From Adenanthera pavonina (lineage: Eukaryota; Streptophyta; Magnoliopsida; Fabales; Fabaceae): DNA of 64,000 bases. The notes beneath the pieces are model-generated. The model was not told the DNA's origin, did not search any database, and saw nothing but the letters and a program-made list of their open reading frames with translations. Shown in pieces: positions 1-12,722 of the stretch (its first letter is position 1; every line of letters begins with the position of its first letter). Made by a program: the position numbers and the translations under genes. The stretch spans positions 14,960,001 to 15,024,000 of the forward strand of contig JAIVEN010000023.1 of NCBI GenBank assembly GCA_026686845.1. Reading direction: 5' to 3'.

Positions 1-189
1 ATCATACCAAATTACATCATTTCAGCACATTTTCCTTGAGTTGCGCATTCATATATGTACATACTTGATACTCGGGATAGGAAAATATGGTGTAATCCTA
101 ATAATGCATGATAGTATATTTTTGCATTATTATGCATTAGTTTATACCCGGAAAAGATTTTAAATCCTCTTCTTTTTTGTAGGAATTTT

Positions 190-1430
190 GGGAGAGCAAT
201 GGAACGGCCCCTTGGAGATCAAAGGAGTGAGAAAGGAGGGAAGATGCTTCTGGAGAATCCACGCCGCGGCCGAAAGAATGAAGCCGCGGCCGCATGCAGA
301 CAGAGCAGAAAGATAAGTAAGCCCAGCTCACTATGCCGCCGCGGCCACGATCCTATAGCCGCGGCGATAACCCCTCGTCAGCAAAACGCAAAGCTTCACT
401 CGAACGCTGGATTCTTAAGGGGGAGGAGAGCTAGGGCACGGGAGAGTCGGAGAAGTCATTCTGGGGAGCTTGGGTATGCTGGCATTTGATTCTTTGAAGG
501 AGCTCGAAGCTAGGATTTGAAGTTCCGGGCAGATTTCAGCATCATTCCTTGATTCTCTTGCATCTACTTCCTCCTCGTTTCACTTTTGTTCAAAAATGAT
601 ATCGATTGAGATATATGTTTTGATGATGTTGTTGAACATGAGTGGCTAGTGTTCATTTCTAGGATTATTCTGAACTCTTGCATGGATTGAACACTCATGT
701 CTCTATTATAATTGTAATTAATGCAATCGTTATGTTGATTTAACTCTACTCTTAATGCTTCTTATTGTTTAGCCATCAATAAGATTGTTTAGTTTATTTA
801 AGTTATGCTTGAGAAAGTTAGCTTATATAAAGAACTTGAGTTGGGTCGTATGAGAACTTGAATCTTGCTTTGCTGAGTGACAAGTTGTGTTAGTGGGATA
901 GAGATATACTCATTAACCTCATATAGTCACTTAGGATTTGGATTGAATACGAAGGGTTCATTAATTAGAAAGAGATTATCTAATTAATCACACTAACAGC
1001 TATTTGGAGATTCGAGAGAGCATAAATAGTTAAATTGATGTCCTGACTAACATAACCTTGCATTAAGAACAATTGTAAAAAGGGTTTAAGTGGGTATTCA
1101 TGAAATACAAGGGAAATGAATAATCCTAGATCTCCTTGAATTCTTAAAGTTCTCAGTGTCCGTGTTGCTAATTTTGTACGCTTGTCTTCATAGTTGAAGT
1201 TAATTGAATAGTGAACTTCTAAATTACTTTGCTGAAATTAATCGGAAATGCGATGTCCAATGTTTGACTGCTTTTTAATCTAAGTCCCTGTGAGAATGAT
1301 ACTCATTCATCGCTTTACTATACCTCAGCCCGTACGCTTGCGGTATAACCTGGTGGTGAACATGTATGAACCAATAGCTCGGCCAAATGACTACCTTGCT
1401 TGATATTGCATACATAGTCTTCATTAGCTA
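190..1430. mobile_element. Retroelement-like non-coding block
   Basis: This stretch has no sustained reading frame but differs in texture from the AT-rich DNA to its right. Between about 263 and 366 it holds four copies of a GCCGCGGC-type motif. It then runs through a conserved-looking, gene-less stretch and ends near 1320-1360 with a run reading cccgtacgcttgcggtat. GC-rich CCGCGG motifs and an 'acgcttgcg' stretch near an LTR are features I associate with non-coding parts of plant Ty3/gypsy or LARD elements. That link is from memory. I found no LTR pair, primer-binding site or gag/pol protein, so the element type is unproven. Confidence 0.3.
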
Positions 1431-1435
1431 TCAGT

Positions 1436-1745
1436 GATATACAAAATTAAAAATGTACAGTTCTACCACTAGGTAGAAGTAGTGATGCTATCCCATTTAA
1501 AGCAACATTTAATTCAATTTTGCCATTGAATCTTAATGAAACCGACAGATTGTTCCATATATATGTCTTACCTGTGCCTCAATAGCCATATACAAAGAAA
1601 ACACCACTAGATTCAATCGCCTATGTCATTTCTTCATAAATATTCTTTTGTTTATATGTTAATGATTTGAAAATTCGGGACAACTCATCATCCAAAATGG
1701 TTCTATCATAGTTTAGTAGGGATATATTTTCTCATACTATGTTGA
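1436..1745 (-). pseudogene. Decayed Helitron/PIF1-like helicase fragment
   Basis: Read on the minus strand, 1745 down to about 1436 translates, with stops, into the start of a Helitron-type PIF1 helicase domain. A segment with an acidic DDEL and a TYKQKNIYEEM-like motif is followed by GVFFVYGY, a stop, then GTGKTYIWN (Walker A, P-loop). Next comes a stretch resembling LNVALNGIASLLLPSGRT, which matches the 'LNVASSGIASLLLPGGRTAHSRF' pattern typical of plant Helitron helicases. At least three in-frame stops are present: within the Walker A region, upstream of it, and after the GRT motif. It is therefore a relic. No RepHel nuclease domain, 5' TC or 3' CTRR end was located, so the element's limits are unknown. 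Confidence 0.75.
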
Positions 1746-4700
1746 CTTGTTTAACTTATGCAACTTGTGGTGTGGTGGATTAACTCAGTTGACTTGTTCA
1801 ATCTATAATTCATAATGAAGATTATGAATTATAGATAATGAAAATAATAAAGTTGTTGTCATGCACAATACCACTGGTCTTTGCCATTGGAAGGTTATGT
1901 TGAACTTATGTGAAATTTAACTCTCATGGATCTTTTGATGCAAGCAGGAATCGAGAGGTAGTAGAGTTACTTCCTATGATGCTTCTGGTACGGCCATTGA
2001 CCTGTGTAGTAGTTCTTCTTATACTTCTTCAGCACTAATATGTGAAGCTATTACTTTAAAGAGAAGCAAGATGATGGCTTGTGATCTGGGGACCAGTTAT
2101 GCCAAATTTGCATTAATTTGGAATACGAACAAATATATATGCAATTAAATATTGAAATTCAAATATCTACAAGATTATTTTCTTTTTATTTTATTTCAAA
2201 TTTAAATTCCACAACCAAACTAATGATATTGAATTGGACACTATTCATGATACTTATATTTGACGGAATATGGAGAAATCTCATTCAAACAAACAGCCAA
2301 GTTCTTGGAAAATTATAAAGAAAATTCTTAAATGTACGGTGGCTTCGCGCGCACACACATATATAGGAGCATATGAGTTTCATTTATTGCCATTGCTTTC
2401 GGCTAACATTACATCAAACCATTAAGATCGTGTGATGTTTGATTGTTAAATACTAGTTTTGGTTACAAATATAAGCAAATTTTGTAAGGTATGATTGGTC
2501 CAAAATATAAAAGAAAAAATATAAATTTTTGTAATAATAAATATGATATTTTTGAAATACCACTATCAAATCAGTGAGTATTAATTAATTTAGTATAAAG
2601 AAAAAATCATTAACTAAGAATAATTTTAGAAAAAATATATTTTACCTTAACTAATTTCATTGGTATGTGAAATATTTTTTTTTACCTATATTTGAGACTG
2701 GATGGTGTAGTTTAAGATATTTAAAAAATAATTTATAGACAAAAGTTTACAAATAAAAATTAAAATCGATTTCAAACCATTTTCTTGATGTTCACAAAAT
2801 TCAAGAGAAATCTTCACGTATATATGTAATAGTATAAATGTTTTATACCAATTTAAATAATATTTTAAGTAATAATATATATTCATATTCTTTAGAATCT
2901 TTTTACTTTTCTCATATTTTATTAAAATTTAAATATTAAAATGAAATTGAGAATTAACAAACAAAATAATTCACTTCTAAAATAAAATTTAATAATTATA
3001 ATTATAAACTAAAAATAAGAATAAAGATGAATAATAATTATAATTGAATTATTTGTAAAGAATTCAAAAATTAATCCAATTAAAAAATGAAGCAAAAATG
3101 CAATATTTTTTTAACATTAATAAAAAAATCCATATATAAAATTTACCATAAAATCTTCCTTGCACATTGCATACGATTAAGCACAAGTTAACTTTCGAAT
3201 AAAAATCCAGAAATAAATAAATATCTGCTAATAAACCCAAGTTTTGACCCCAAAGAAATATAGACTGAAATGAAAATCTAATTATATAGAACTCATTATA
3301 TGGACAAAGAAAGATCAACATATGATTACTATTCTTGAATTTCCTATAATTTCAAAATGTTGCATTTTGTCGTTATCCTCATTGTCCCTCTGGTCATATA
3401 GACACACATTCACAGCAACTCCTAACGGTGGCACGAACTTGTCTTGTCATGTGCTTCATTTCATCCAATTCTTACCCTTAGTTATTTGTAAAATGACATT
3501 ATTTAAGTCGTTTCAGCTTTAAACCTCCAAAGTATAAAGATAAACAATCTAGACATAGTCAAATTATATATGAATTTGGTACAGCTAAATCATAGGCATT
3601 GGATGTTTTCTCTTCTTTGCCATGCCCACCTGCCAAACAAGGATGGAATCATGAAGATTTACTGGCCTTTTTCCACCATTATATTCTATTAATTAAATTG
3701 TAGAGATATAGTTATCCAACTAGACTTCAAGTTAAGATAAATGGAAATAAAAGAGAAAGGAGAAATCTTGGTAAAATTCCAAAATAAGCTAATTTGAGTA
3801 ATCCTATGAGATGAAATTAAGAAGAATGAAACTCAAAATGCTACATATGGAGTCCTAGCATTAGCTAGCGCCTTGCAGCTTAATCACCACATTATCGTAC
3901 ATCATGGCTACTTTCTTTGCCTAATAACCATCCTGACATTTATTTTCTAATTATTTTCAAGGAGTGAGTTAATGGTATGAAAGCCATGTATGTGAAATCA
4001 CCAAAAAATCATAATTTGACATCAGAGGATGGAGGAGTATTGTTCATGAGGCAAACAATGCCGCTCTATCCTTGGACTCCATTCCCTTCTTTTATTTTGT
4101 TTTTTATTTTTATTATTTTGGTAAATCTCATTTTTTCTCTTATTCATTCATTCATTTATAGGTGGAATCAATCTTTTTCCATTTTTTTAAATGGACCCCA
4201 CATTCTTTCCTCTTTTTTTTTTAGCTATATTCAATCTTCTTTAATTCTAGATTCTTTTTTATTATATTTCACTAATTAATTAGTTTTGATTTTATTTTTC
4301 AAATCTATTTTGATATCAATTTTTGTGTGTGTGGAAAGTTAGTAATGAGATTATTTTTAAATTTAATATCTTTTAAAATTAAATAAAACATAACCTGCAT
4401 CCTTCGAGCAGATGCGCAAAAAGGAAAATCTAGATATACATACATGTAAGAATGGACTTACTCGCAGGTGTAAGTGTTTCAACGCAAAGCTCGAGAAATG
4501 ATAATTTATAGTCGGAAAAAAGTGGAATGAATGCGTTATATATACTCGTAAAACCAAAAGATAAATATGCTCTTCATGGACCAATCAAATAGGCAGTAAT
4601 GAATGGATCCTATTTATAGAAATTAGGAACAACAAGAAAACTCAAAATTTAAATTTGAAATAGTGATAAGCAAAAAATTGGAAAAAATTTTGAATTTAGT

Positions 4701-5735
4701 AGCATCACGTATGTGATGGGATTTTTAACAAATTGTAGGGGATATGAATCTTATGTGAATATATAATATATTGCTTAACAATAATAAAGCAAAATAATAA
4801 AAACAAAATTAGATGTGAAAAATAATAATATATAATATTGCATAAGTGTTGTTTACCATGTATATGCTAATAACTAGATTCTTTTTTTGATAATGCTAAT
4901 AACTGAATTCTACAAACACTTAATTTATAAAAAATATAATCATTGTAAAAAATAATATTTCTTAAGGAAAAAATACTGTTCATAAGCATTATTATGACCA
5001 GTATTTTTCTTTACTTTTCTTATTTTCTTTAATATTTTATTTTTAAATTATTTTAAAATTTTTTACTTTAAACTTTTAATTTTCCCACTCTTCCCCAACC
5101 TCTTTAACACTCTTTCTCTAAAAAAATATTTTAACATTTTTTACTTTTAATTTTTATTTATTTAAAATTTTCACATTTTATCAAATATTATAAAATATTT
5201 CTCTATACATTTTCTCTTTTTTCTATTTTCTTTTTATTTTCCATTCTCCCTCTTTCCTCTAATCACCTTATTTTGTGTATATTTTTTAAAAATTGTCTCC
5301 CTATATTTTTATTCTCTCTCTATTCATGCTCTTATTATTAATTTAACTTCTCTCCCTTATTTGATTTTATCAAATTATATCACATTTGTAACAAAAAAAG
5401 GCTTTACATCTTCAATTTATGACTATTTTTTTATTATTCTCTCTCAAACAACATAAATGTATTTTTTATATTTAAATTTTAAATCTATTATTTTTTTACT
5501 TATTGTTTATTCAAATTTCATAAATCTTATTTCTTTTTCTTTTTCTGAACTTAATGTTATATATATTCCATAGGATCAATATTTTTTATTTTTATATGTC
5601 CCGTGCAAAAACAATCTAGTTATATTAATTTGTGATGGCATAAATCTTGCCAAATTTTACTCAAAAGAATATTGATAATCTTTATTTAAAAAAAGAATAT
5701 TGATAATTATGCACTGTAATATTTATGTATAGAAG
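1746..5735. other. AT-rich intergenic spacer
   Basis: I see no gene here. Short open frames at 2118-2318, 3064-3321 and 3977-4279 have low-complexity or hydrophobic composition, no recognisable motif and no splice context. The stretch 5000-5600 is strongly T-rich on the plus strand. It is probably old, decayed transposon sequence, but no element could be delimited. Confidence 0.6.
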
Positions 5736-5839
5736 GGTTGTAGAATTTAAAATTCATTTGATATATTTTTTCATTTTTCAGTGTAAAATGTTGAAGAATA
5801 TATTGTGTGATGTGTAGATAATTTTTTAGAATTTAAAAT

Positions 5840-6260
5840 TCATCCCAACGGATTTTAGGGAGAGTATCAATAATTATATAATATAATATTCATGTATACA
5901 TATAATATTATGATTATATTAATAAAATTTAAAATTTAACTGAATGGATTTTAAGGGGAATATCAATGATCTAATAATATAGTACTATAATAGTATCGGG
6001 CTTTTAGGGGTAGTATCAGTAATTAGTAATGATATTAAATTATATTCATGTACATATATATCATATTGATATATATATAGATGTCGGTTTAAAATTTTAA
6101 AGTAATCTAATGCTATAATATAATATAATATATTTAGAGGGAGTATTGGGATTTTACGGGGAGTATAAGTGATCATCAATTATGTAATATAATATTCATA
6201 TATATATATACATATTACAATATTTATATATATAATGCCGGTTTAAAATTTTAAAGATTA
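5840..6260. repeat. Degenerate AT-rich dispersed repeat units
   Basis: Four diverged copies of a motif of the form ggattttagggg(a/t)agtatcaa are followed by an AT-rich tail rich in taatataatattcatgta. They begin near 5851, 5946, 5998 and 6149. Between them a second motif, ggtttaaaattttaaag, recurs at about 6087 and 6239, and agaatttaaaattca recurs at 5828 and 6288. Spacing is irregular, so this is a decayed repeat cluster rather than a clean tandem array. No coding potential is visible. Confidence 0.5.
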
Positions 6261-6814
6261 TGGTGTGTGAAATATATATTATTTTGTAGAATTTAAAATT
6301 CAATTGATATATTCATGCATTATTTTGGGACTAAGTCAAGCAAGAGATTTAGATATAGGATTTGAGATTTTGGTATAATGAGAATTATTATTATTATTAT
6401 TATTTTTCAATAGTTAGTCAGGTTTAAATTTACCGGAGCTATGAGAAAGCTGTTTTTAGGCTTAAGTTTTTCTGACTCTTCGAAAGAGTTACTTTTTCAT
6501 TGCTTTTATATATATATATATAATAAATATTCGTTCTGTATGTACATTTTACTTTTTAGACCGAAAGTTCTGTATGTTGTTCGAACTCACGTTCCTTTAA
6601 ATTTAACAATGAAATAGAATGCATTTAAATAATTTATTAGAGCTTGTCATTATAGTCTAAACTGTGCATTAATTTTTTCCCCCAGAAATGGCCACTACGA
6701 AAGAGAGAGATGCAGACAGGAAGACTGAACATTGATTTTTCTTCTTGTGAAAACTTAAGAACATCATTAAAATTAAAAGAAAGACAATAAAAATATAATT
6801 CTCAAAATTTAGAG

Positions 6815-7170
6815 GTTTTTTATTTGCAAGTGATTTCTTTGGACACATTTTCCCCATTGTGTTGTGGCCTGCCTTGCTTGCTGCTCAACTCATCCTCCAT
6901 TTGGTCCTGGGCCTGTGGTTCGGCTAAAGTTACATGCTGAACAAGGTGCAGCTCCGCGCATGAAAAATTATCTTCTGGCCCAAGCGTACTAAAACAGATC
7001 CAACTTATATAATACAGCTGTCTAATTTGTACCGGATGCGGGTACACATTCTTCCTTCAAGTATTGGTGAAAGAGAAGATCCCATCTATATGATTTTTTT
7101 TCTTCTTCATGATTTGTATGCCTGGCTATAGCTACCTGCAATTCACAACCAAAGCAAACGAGCAGACTTT
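6815..7170 (-). other. Exon-like segment of unknown origin
   Basis: This block is less AT-rich than its surroundings and holds two overlapping minus-strand open frames. They end in the peptides KEECVPASGTN (stop near 7022) and NGENVSKEITCK (stop near 6820). A possible acceptor (TTGCAG) sits at about 7136-7141, just before VAIARHTNHEEEKK. I do not recognise the protein, there is no clear start codon, and the two frames are not joined by an obvious intron. It may be a gene fragment carried by a transposon, a small unannotated gene, or chance. Confidence 0.2.
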
Positions 7171-7255
7171 CACCCAAAAAAGAAAGACACACTGACACTA
7201 ATGGCTCCAATGTACCAGTCAGTTACGTTATTTCATATGGGGGATTAATTAAATA

Positions 7256-7519
7256 CTCCCTCCGGTCCTATATATAGGACCTTTTGACTTAGTTCTAAAT
7301 ATAAGACCCTTTACAATATATAAGGTGGTATTTATTATACATTTCCAAAAAATATCCCTATTTAATGTATCCAAAGAGAAAAAGAGAGAGATTAAATAAG
7401 GGTACTTTGGGAAAAATGTTGGGATTTTTGGAGAAATCGAGGTAGTTAATTAGTTTTAACTCCCCTTCTTAATTCGCGTGATTCGGTTAAAATGGTATTA
7501 TATTAAGGATAAGAGGGAG
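7256..7519 (+). mobile_element. Stowaway-like MITE, copy 1
   Basis: A 264-bp element is flanked by TA on both sides (7254-7255 and 7520-7521). Its ends are inverted repeats, CTCCCTCCGGTCCTATA... and ...AAGAGGGAG, the form of Stowaway MITEs mobilised by Tc1/mariner transposases. It has no coding capacity. Related copies occur at 30055, 46852 and, in reverse, 48442; they share interior tracts such as atccctatttaatgtat and gaggtagttaatta. It ends about 150 bp upstream of the TATA box of the glycine-rich protein gene. Confidence 0.85.
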
Positions 7520-7671
7520 TAATCCCGATACTGCTTCTAACTGTCTGCAAACAATTAGGTTAGTGTGTTAGTGTTGGTGTTAATATGATTTCAGCGCTTT
7601 CGTGGGGTGAGGCATTAAATTTTCATTTAATATGCTCAACTGCCTCCTCACCATAGTTGTAATTTTCCCTT

Positions 7672-7678
7672 TATATAA
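7672..7678 (+). promoter_or_regulatory. TATA box of the glycine-rich protein gene
   Basis: TATATAA lies 81 bases upstream of the start codon at 7759. That spacing suits a transcription start near 7700-7710 and a leader of about 50 bases, which includes the GAGAGAGAGAGAG run at 7738-7750. Confidence 0.6.
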
Positions 7679-7758
7679 GCCACACCTCCCCACACTCCTT
7701 TTCATCACTATCACTAAGCTAGGGCTACGCACTGTGTGAGAGAGAGAGAGGAGCAGAG

Positions 7759-8091
7759 ATGGCTAGGTGGTGTATCTTGTTGGTTCTTACTCTAGCAGTG
7801 GTCTCTAGTGCCAGAAAAGTGCCCACTGACGCTGGCCTCAAAGACCAGAAGAACTTCTTCACCTACGGTGGCATTGGGGGCTTCTCGGGACTCGGGAGCA
7901 ATGGGCTGCCTTTCGGTGGAGCTGGAGCTGGAATCGGCGGTGGTTACGGCGGTGGACTTGGTGGCGGTGGATTCGGTGGACTGGGTGGTAGTTCAGGTGG
8001 AATTGGGGGTCTAGGAGGTGCTGGTGGTGGTGTTGGCGGTGGGGTTGGAGGCGGAGCTGGTGGCGGTACTGGTGTTCTTCCTTACCCTTGA
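7759..8091 (+). CDS. Secreted glycine-rich protein (GRP)
   Basis: An intronless 110-residue protein. Residues 1-18 form a signal peptide: MARWC, a hydrophobic core LLVLTLAVV, then SSA with probable cleavage before R19. A short charged segment (KVPTDAGLKDQKNFF) leads to a long glycine-rich domain from about residue 36 to the end, made of GG, GGG, GGL and GGA repeats with scattered F, Y and L. The C-terminus is TGVLPYP. Plant GRPs of this layout are usually cell-wall or extracellular structural proteins, but no enzymatic role follows from the sequence. The start is the first ATG after a TATA box and a GA-rich leader. Repeat-rich codon use also opens other frames across the gene; these are shadows. 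The exact GRP class is uncertain because no cysteine-rich C-terminal module or RNA-binding domain is present. Confidence 0.85.
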   Translation: MARWCILLVLTLAVVSSARKVPTDAGLKDQKNFFTYGGIGGFSGLGSNGLPFGGAGAGIGGGYGGGLGGGGFGGLGGSSGGIGGLGGAGGGVGGGVGGGAGGGTGVLPYP

Positions 8092-11000
8092 AAGAGTTGA
8101 GAACATGGCTTTAATTAGCTTTTCTTTTCTTTCCTTTACCTTTTTCCGTTCAGAAAATAACGTACGGTTGTGTTGTTTATCTGGTTGAAGTATATCGTGA
8201 GGGTTTGTCGGGTGAGATAGCATATTTCACTACTTTGTAGTGTTAACTTTCGTCTCGGGGTCATTACTTTAAGGTTTCATCTATGTTTCTTTTGTTGAGT
8301 ACAAAAGTTACTTTTGGTTATTAATATTAATAGTTTAGTAGTATTTTTTCTGTCTCTTGTGTTTGATATACAGTATTCAATCCCTATTAGTTGCAATACT
8401 TCTACGTGTGTACTTACTATCGGATAATCTTTTGATAAGGATACGTATAAGCTTGCTTCCGAGATGTAACCATCGAGAGACTTCCTTTGCTGATAAGGTC
8501 TGCAACGTATAAACATATCTTAATTAATTGATTTGTATATCAGAACCATAATGCATTTTTTTGAGAAATTAATGTTTCATAATATAGTGTACTTTACGGA
8601 TTACGTAGTATAATTTTTTTTTTTTAAGATTGTTCCTAATTAATAAATTTAAATATTTATTTATTATTAAAATATTTCATTCCTAAAATATTTAATGAGG
8701 GTAATTTGAGAAAAGATGGAAAATTTTGTTAGATATTAATTATTGCCTTGGTCTGTGTGCGGTAGTTAAAAGTGCACTATAAACTGAATCGGAGGCAGTA
8801 ATTAAAAAATCCGTGCGCATGAGAGGCCAGTGCGTAACAGAGAAGATCATGAAGATGTGTTGTTGATGCATTGATTGATGGCAAGGCTATATTTTTGTGT
8901 TGAAATGAAATTAAATGTGGAGGCAATTAATTGAAAAACGACTGCCATGGGTGAGGTTTTAATTTCCCATGATTAATGATGTTGATAAAGTGGTCCGTTT
9001 TTTGGGAAACAAATCCCGGCGATGTTTGATGCTTCTCGTTCTGATTGGATTTCATGCTGTTCCTCAGAGATTAATGTAGGCATTTATGTCTTTTGTTCCA
9101 TCAACATCTCCAGCAATTTTTGGATCTGTTTTAAAATCCACACCATGGTGGTAATTGATGAGTTCAATTAAGTCTGTATATATATCTGAGATCTGCCAAA
9201 CATTAGTGGCCGTTTAAGACTTAACCCACATGAAAGAAACAGCAGGAGGGAAGAGCTTATAAATAATGAACCAAAAATACTATTAAGTTTTGCTTTCACA
9301 TGTAGTTATTAATTAATGATGATGGTATCATCGATCTTACCTTATTGTGTCTGCTTTGAAAAATATATATCTGAATGGTTATATATGTACGTAGTACATA
9401 TTGTTTTCCTCTTATATTGCTATATATAATTTGAGATTTCGAATTTGTGGTCCGATGTAACGAATTTCAAAATAACGCACGCATTAATCAAGTCGGGGTA
9501 TTTTGAATTAATTAGAAATATTGAAGAAGAAGAAGAAGCAAGATTTTTTTGAATCTATTTTGTTTTACTTTTCTAATATTTATAAAGTATATTGATTAAT
9601 AAATTATTTATATATAATTTATATTTATAAAGTATATATATAATTAATTTAATTTAATTTTTTTAAAAAAATTATTTAAAAAAAATCAAAAAGCATCAAT
9701 CAAGCCCAAACTAAATCAAACTGAATCAATTACTTTTGAACAGACAAAGTTTAACGAAAAGACAGATTGATTGGTTTGATTGAGTTTAATTTTTGTTTAA
9801 AACCAAATTAAATGGCGTCAATGATGTGTCGGAAACATGTTTTCCTCCCTGAAACGGTTTTACTTGTTATTGCTTTCTATTTGCCAGGTCGGATGGTGAG
9901 AGGCTTCATAACTCAGACTGAGTGGGTAACCAGGAGCTAGGTTGCATTTTTCTTTTTGTTTTTTCGCTAAAGAAAGGTTTCCAACCTATTTGGATACTCC
10001 TTACACTGATTTATAAGTGTTTATAGTGAGGAATTTTCAAATACATAACTGTGACCTAATAAACACTTATAACAAAAAAAATATTATGTTGTAAAAATTT
10101 TTCACTTATAATTTTTAATAATCACTTAAAAGAATTAAATCATCCAAAATTTTCACATATCCATTAAAAAGTAATTTATCCAAGCATATTTTTTTTTAAA
10201 TTATTTTTAAAATAAAAATATTTAAACATAAAACAGAGAAAATTAAAATTAACTACTTTCTTTTATTAGTCACATTCTAAAAGATTTTTATGATCATAAA
10301 TATAAGTCACTCTCTATAAGTTTTTGAAATATTAATTATTTTATTTTTAAAATATCTTTATTGGATCATGAGAAAGAATATTGATTGTTTGAATTTATAA
10401 TATTTATTACAGGATAAAGATGAAAAATATATTAATTTTAAGATAATTTTAATAATATAATAATTTTTTTTAATTTTAATAAGTTAGTTAAAAATAATTT
10501 ATATTAAAGATGTATACTTAAAATCAATTAATATAAAATTTAATCCAAAATACACACCAAATCATTAATGAAAATTTTGATGGAGGTTCTGAAATTACAA
10601 CCGCGTATATATATAGGTGACCCACTGGCAACTTAACTATATATGTCTATAATCTGTAATAAATATATTATATAATACTTATAGCAACAGGGCAGGCTTT
10701 TATTTACTCTACTATAAATCTTACACATAGCAGTCCGTACAAGCACGGGCAGTGTGCAGTCTACAGTCTACGTGACCTCACATTCAATGTCATAAATAAC
10801 CCTCACCTACTTTAACCCTACCTGGTCGTGGTGCTGGTCTTTTATTTTTTAATATTTTCTTCTTCCGTTATGTTATATAATACATATTTTGATAAGTTTA
10901 TGTTTTAAAATATATTATATTACATAAATTATATTATATTTTTTCATTATCTTTTTAGTATTATCTTTAATAATTAAATCTATATATTTTATAATTATCA

Positions 11001-12424
11001 ATATATTTAATAAAATTTTTTTAATGATTTACTCAAATTATAAATAAATGAAGAAGAGTTTCCCAAAAAATTTCACTCTCCACTAATAATTTATGGGATC
11101 TTTAAAAAAAAATGAATGAGAGAATAATTATAATTTATTAATGTATGAAGTATTATTAAATAAGGGTAATTTGAGAAATAATGAAAAAAAATTTTGACTA
11201 CTAATTATTATTTTAATATGTACATGATAGTTAAAAATATATAATAAATTAGAATTATTTACTATTATCATAATGTTGTTCTTCTCATCTCATGTATACT
11301 CTACCGTGTATGTGTCAGTCAATAATGAGCCAGACATACAAATATATATATATGTGTGTATATGTATATGAGAGGCCTTATCTTAGTAGGAGCATGACAT
11401 CAATTTCCACAAGGAAGTTAGCTTGTGCTACTAAATGTACGTACTGGAGTGGAGTAGTACATGTTAAAGCCCTCATCAGCTGGCAATGCCAAATTATCAA
11501 CACCTCACAACCTTCTGGATAATATACTAAATGTGGTTGTCAGGGATATTTAGAAGCACTTTTTTTGATGAGTACATGCATATCTCCAAAACCACACATA
11601 TGTATTTGGAAAATAAATAAATGGAGGAAATTAAACAGAATCCCGTGCCCACTGGGTCCAACTAATTAAATAACACACTCTATTTTATTCGTAGTATTTT
11701 ATATAATAAATTTTTTATTTAAAATATAAATATTAAATATTTTTTTTATTTTATTCATATTTTTTATTTTTTTTCTTCTTTATTTATAATTATATAATAA
11801 TAATAGAATAAGATATTTAATAAAAATAAAATAAAAAATATGGATAATTTTTATATTGATTTTATTTAAAAAATAATTTTTAAAATATATATGTAATTTA
11901 TACAAAATATCTTATAATGTGAATCGGAAGGAATATATGTAGCTCAACTGAGGATGTGTAGTAGCAGCAGCGCATACAAATATTTTGAGCAAGTTAGAAC
12001 TGCGAAGTAGTAAATTAATAGTAATTAGTGAAATACACAAATATGTAGGAAATGTATATCTACATACGTACGTTTAATTATCGACCAAAACGACGTTCTA
12101 GATAGATAATCGATGATCCGCTCACACGTACGTTCTACCAAAACTACTAAAAAAGCTCCATTACTCAATCTTAATTTCATGTTACATACTGGACAGCTAG
12201 CATCCACTCTCACCTCAGCACTGAGACTTAACAATTAATCTCTTTCATTCACTACAAGCCACATGAAAGTCCCTTCAAATCCCATCCCACATTCCTCTTA
12301 ACACACTCCTTAATCTTAACATCATCACCCACTCTCATACCCATTAGGTTTTCCCCACCGGCAAGATCATTAAGTTTATTCACTTATAGTTATTACTACT
12401 TCTATATGTATATATATATATATA
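8092..12424. other. Intergenic spacer with decayed MITE ends
   Basis: I see no gene. Several pieces look like worn-out Stowaway termini, such as atcggaggcagtaat near 8791 and aatcggaaggaatata near 11922. There is a GAA microsatellite near 9525-9540, and there are AT-rich runs around 9600-9690, 10420-10560 and 11690-11890. Short open frames (11292-11522, 12025-12234) show no family motif. Confidence 0.55.
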
Positions 12425-12722
12425 CTCCATCCGGTTCCTATTATAAGATGTTTTTAACTATCGCACGTGGATTAAAAAAAATTGGTTACAGTCTAAAATT
12501 AATGAAGAAAAATTCTGACATTCTCATTTTATCTTTAAAGAGAGAATAAAAATATGTTAAATTAATAATGATGGTAGGAGGAGAGAGAAGTTAATTGAGA
12601 TTTGTAATGAAAGTATTCAATAGGGGTAAAATTGAGACTAAAATTAAATTTATTACTTAACATATTATATTTTGAATCAAACAAATTTTCTAAATAACAT
12701 CCTATAATAGGACCGGAGGGAG
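12425..12722 (+). mobile_element. Stowaway-like MITE, second family
   Basis: A 298-bp element has TA on both sides (12423-12424 and 12723-12724). Its terminal inverted repeats of about 25 bp are well kept: CTCCATCCGGTTCCTATTAT at the left end against ATAATAGGACCGGAGGGAG at the right. The interior differs from the 7256 family, so this is a separate Stowaway subfamily. It contains a CACGTG hexamer at 12464-12469. It has no coding capacity. Confidence 0.85.

Noticed and set aside
199..489. Arg-rich 96-codon plus-strand frame
   Set aside because: It arises from the GC-rich repeated CCGCGGCC segment of the retroelement-like block and resembles no gag or pol protein.
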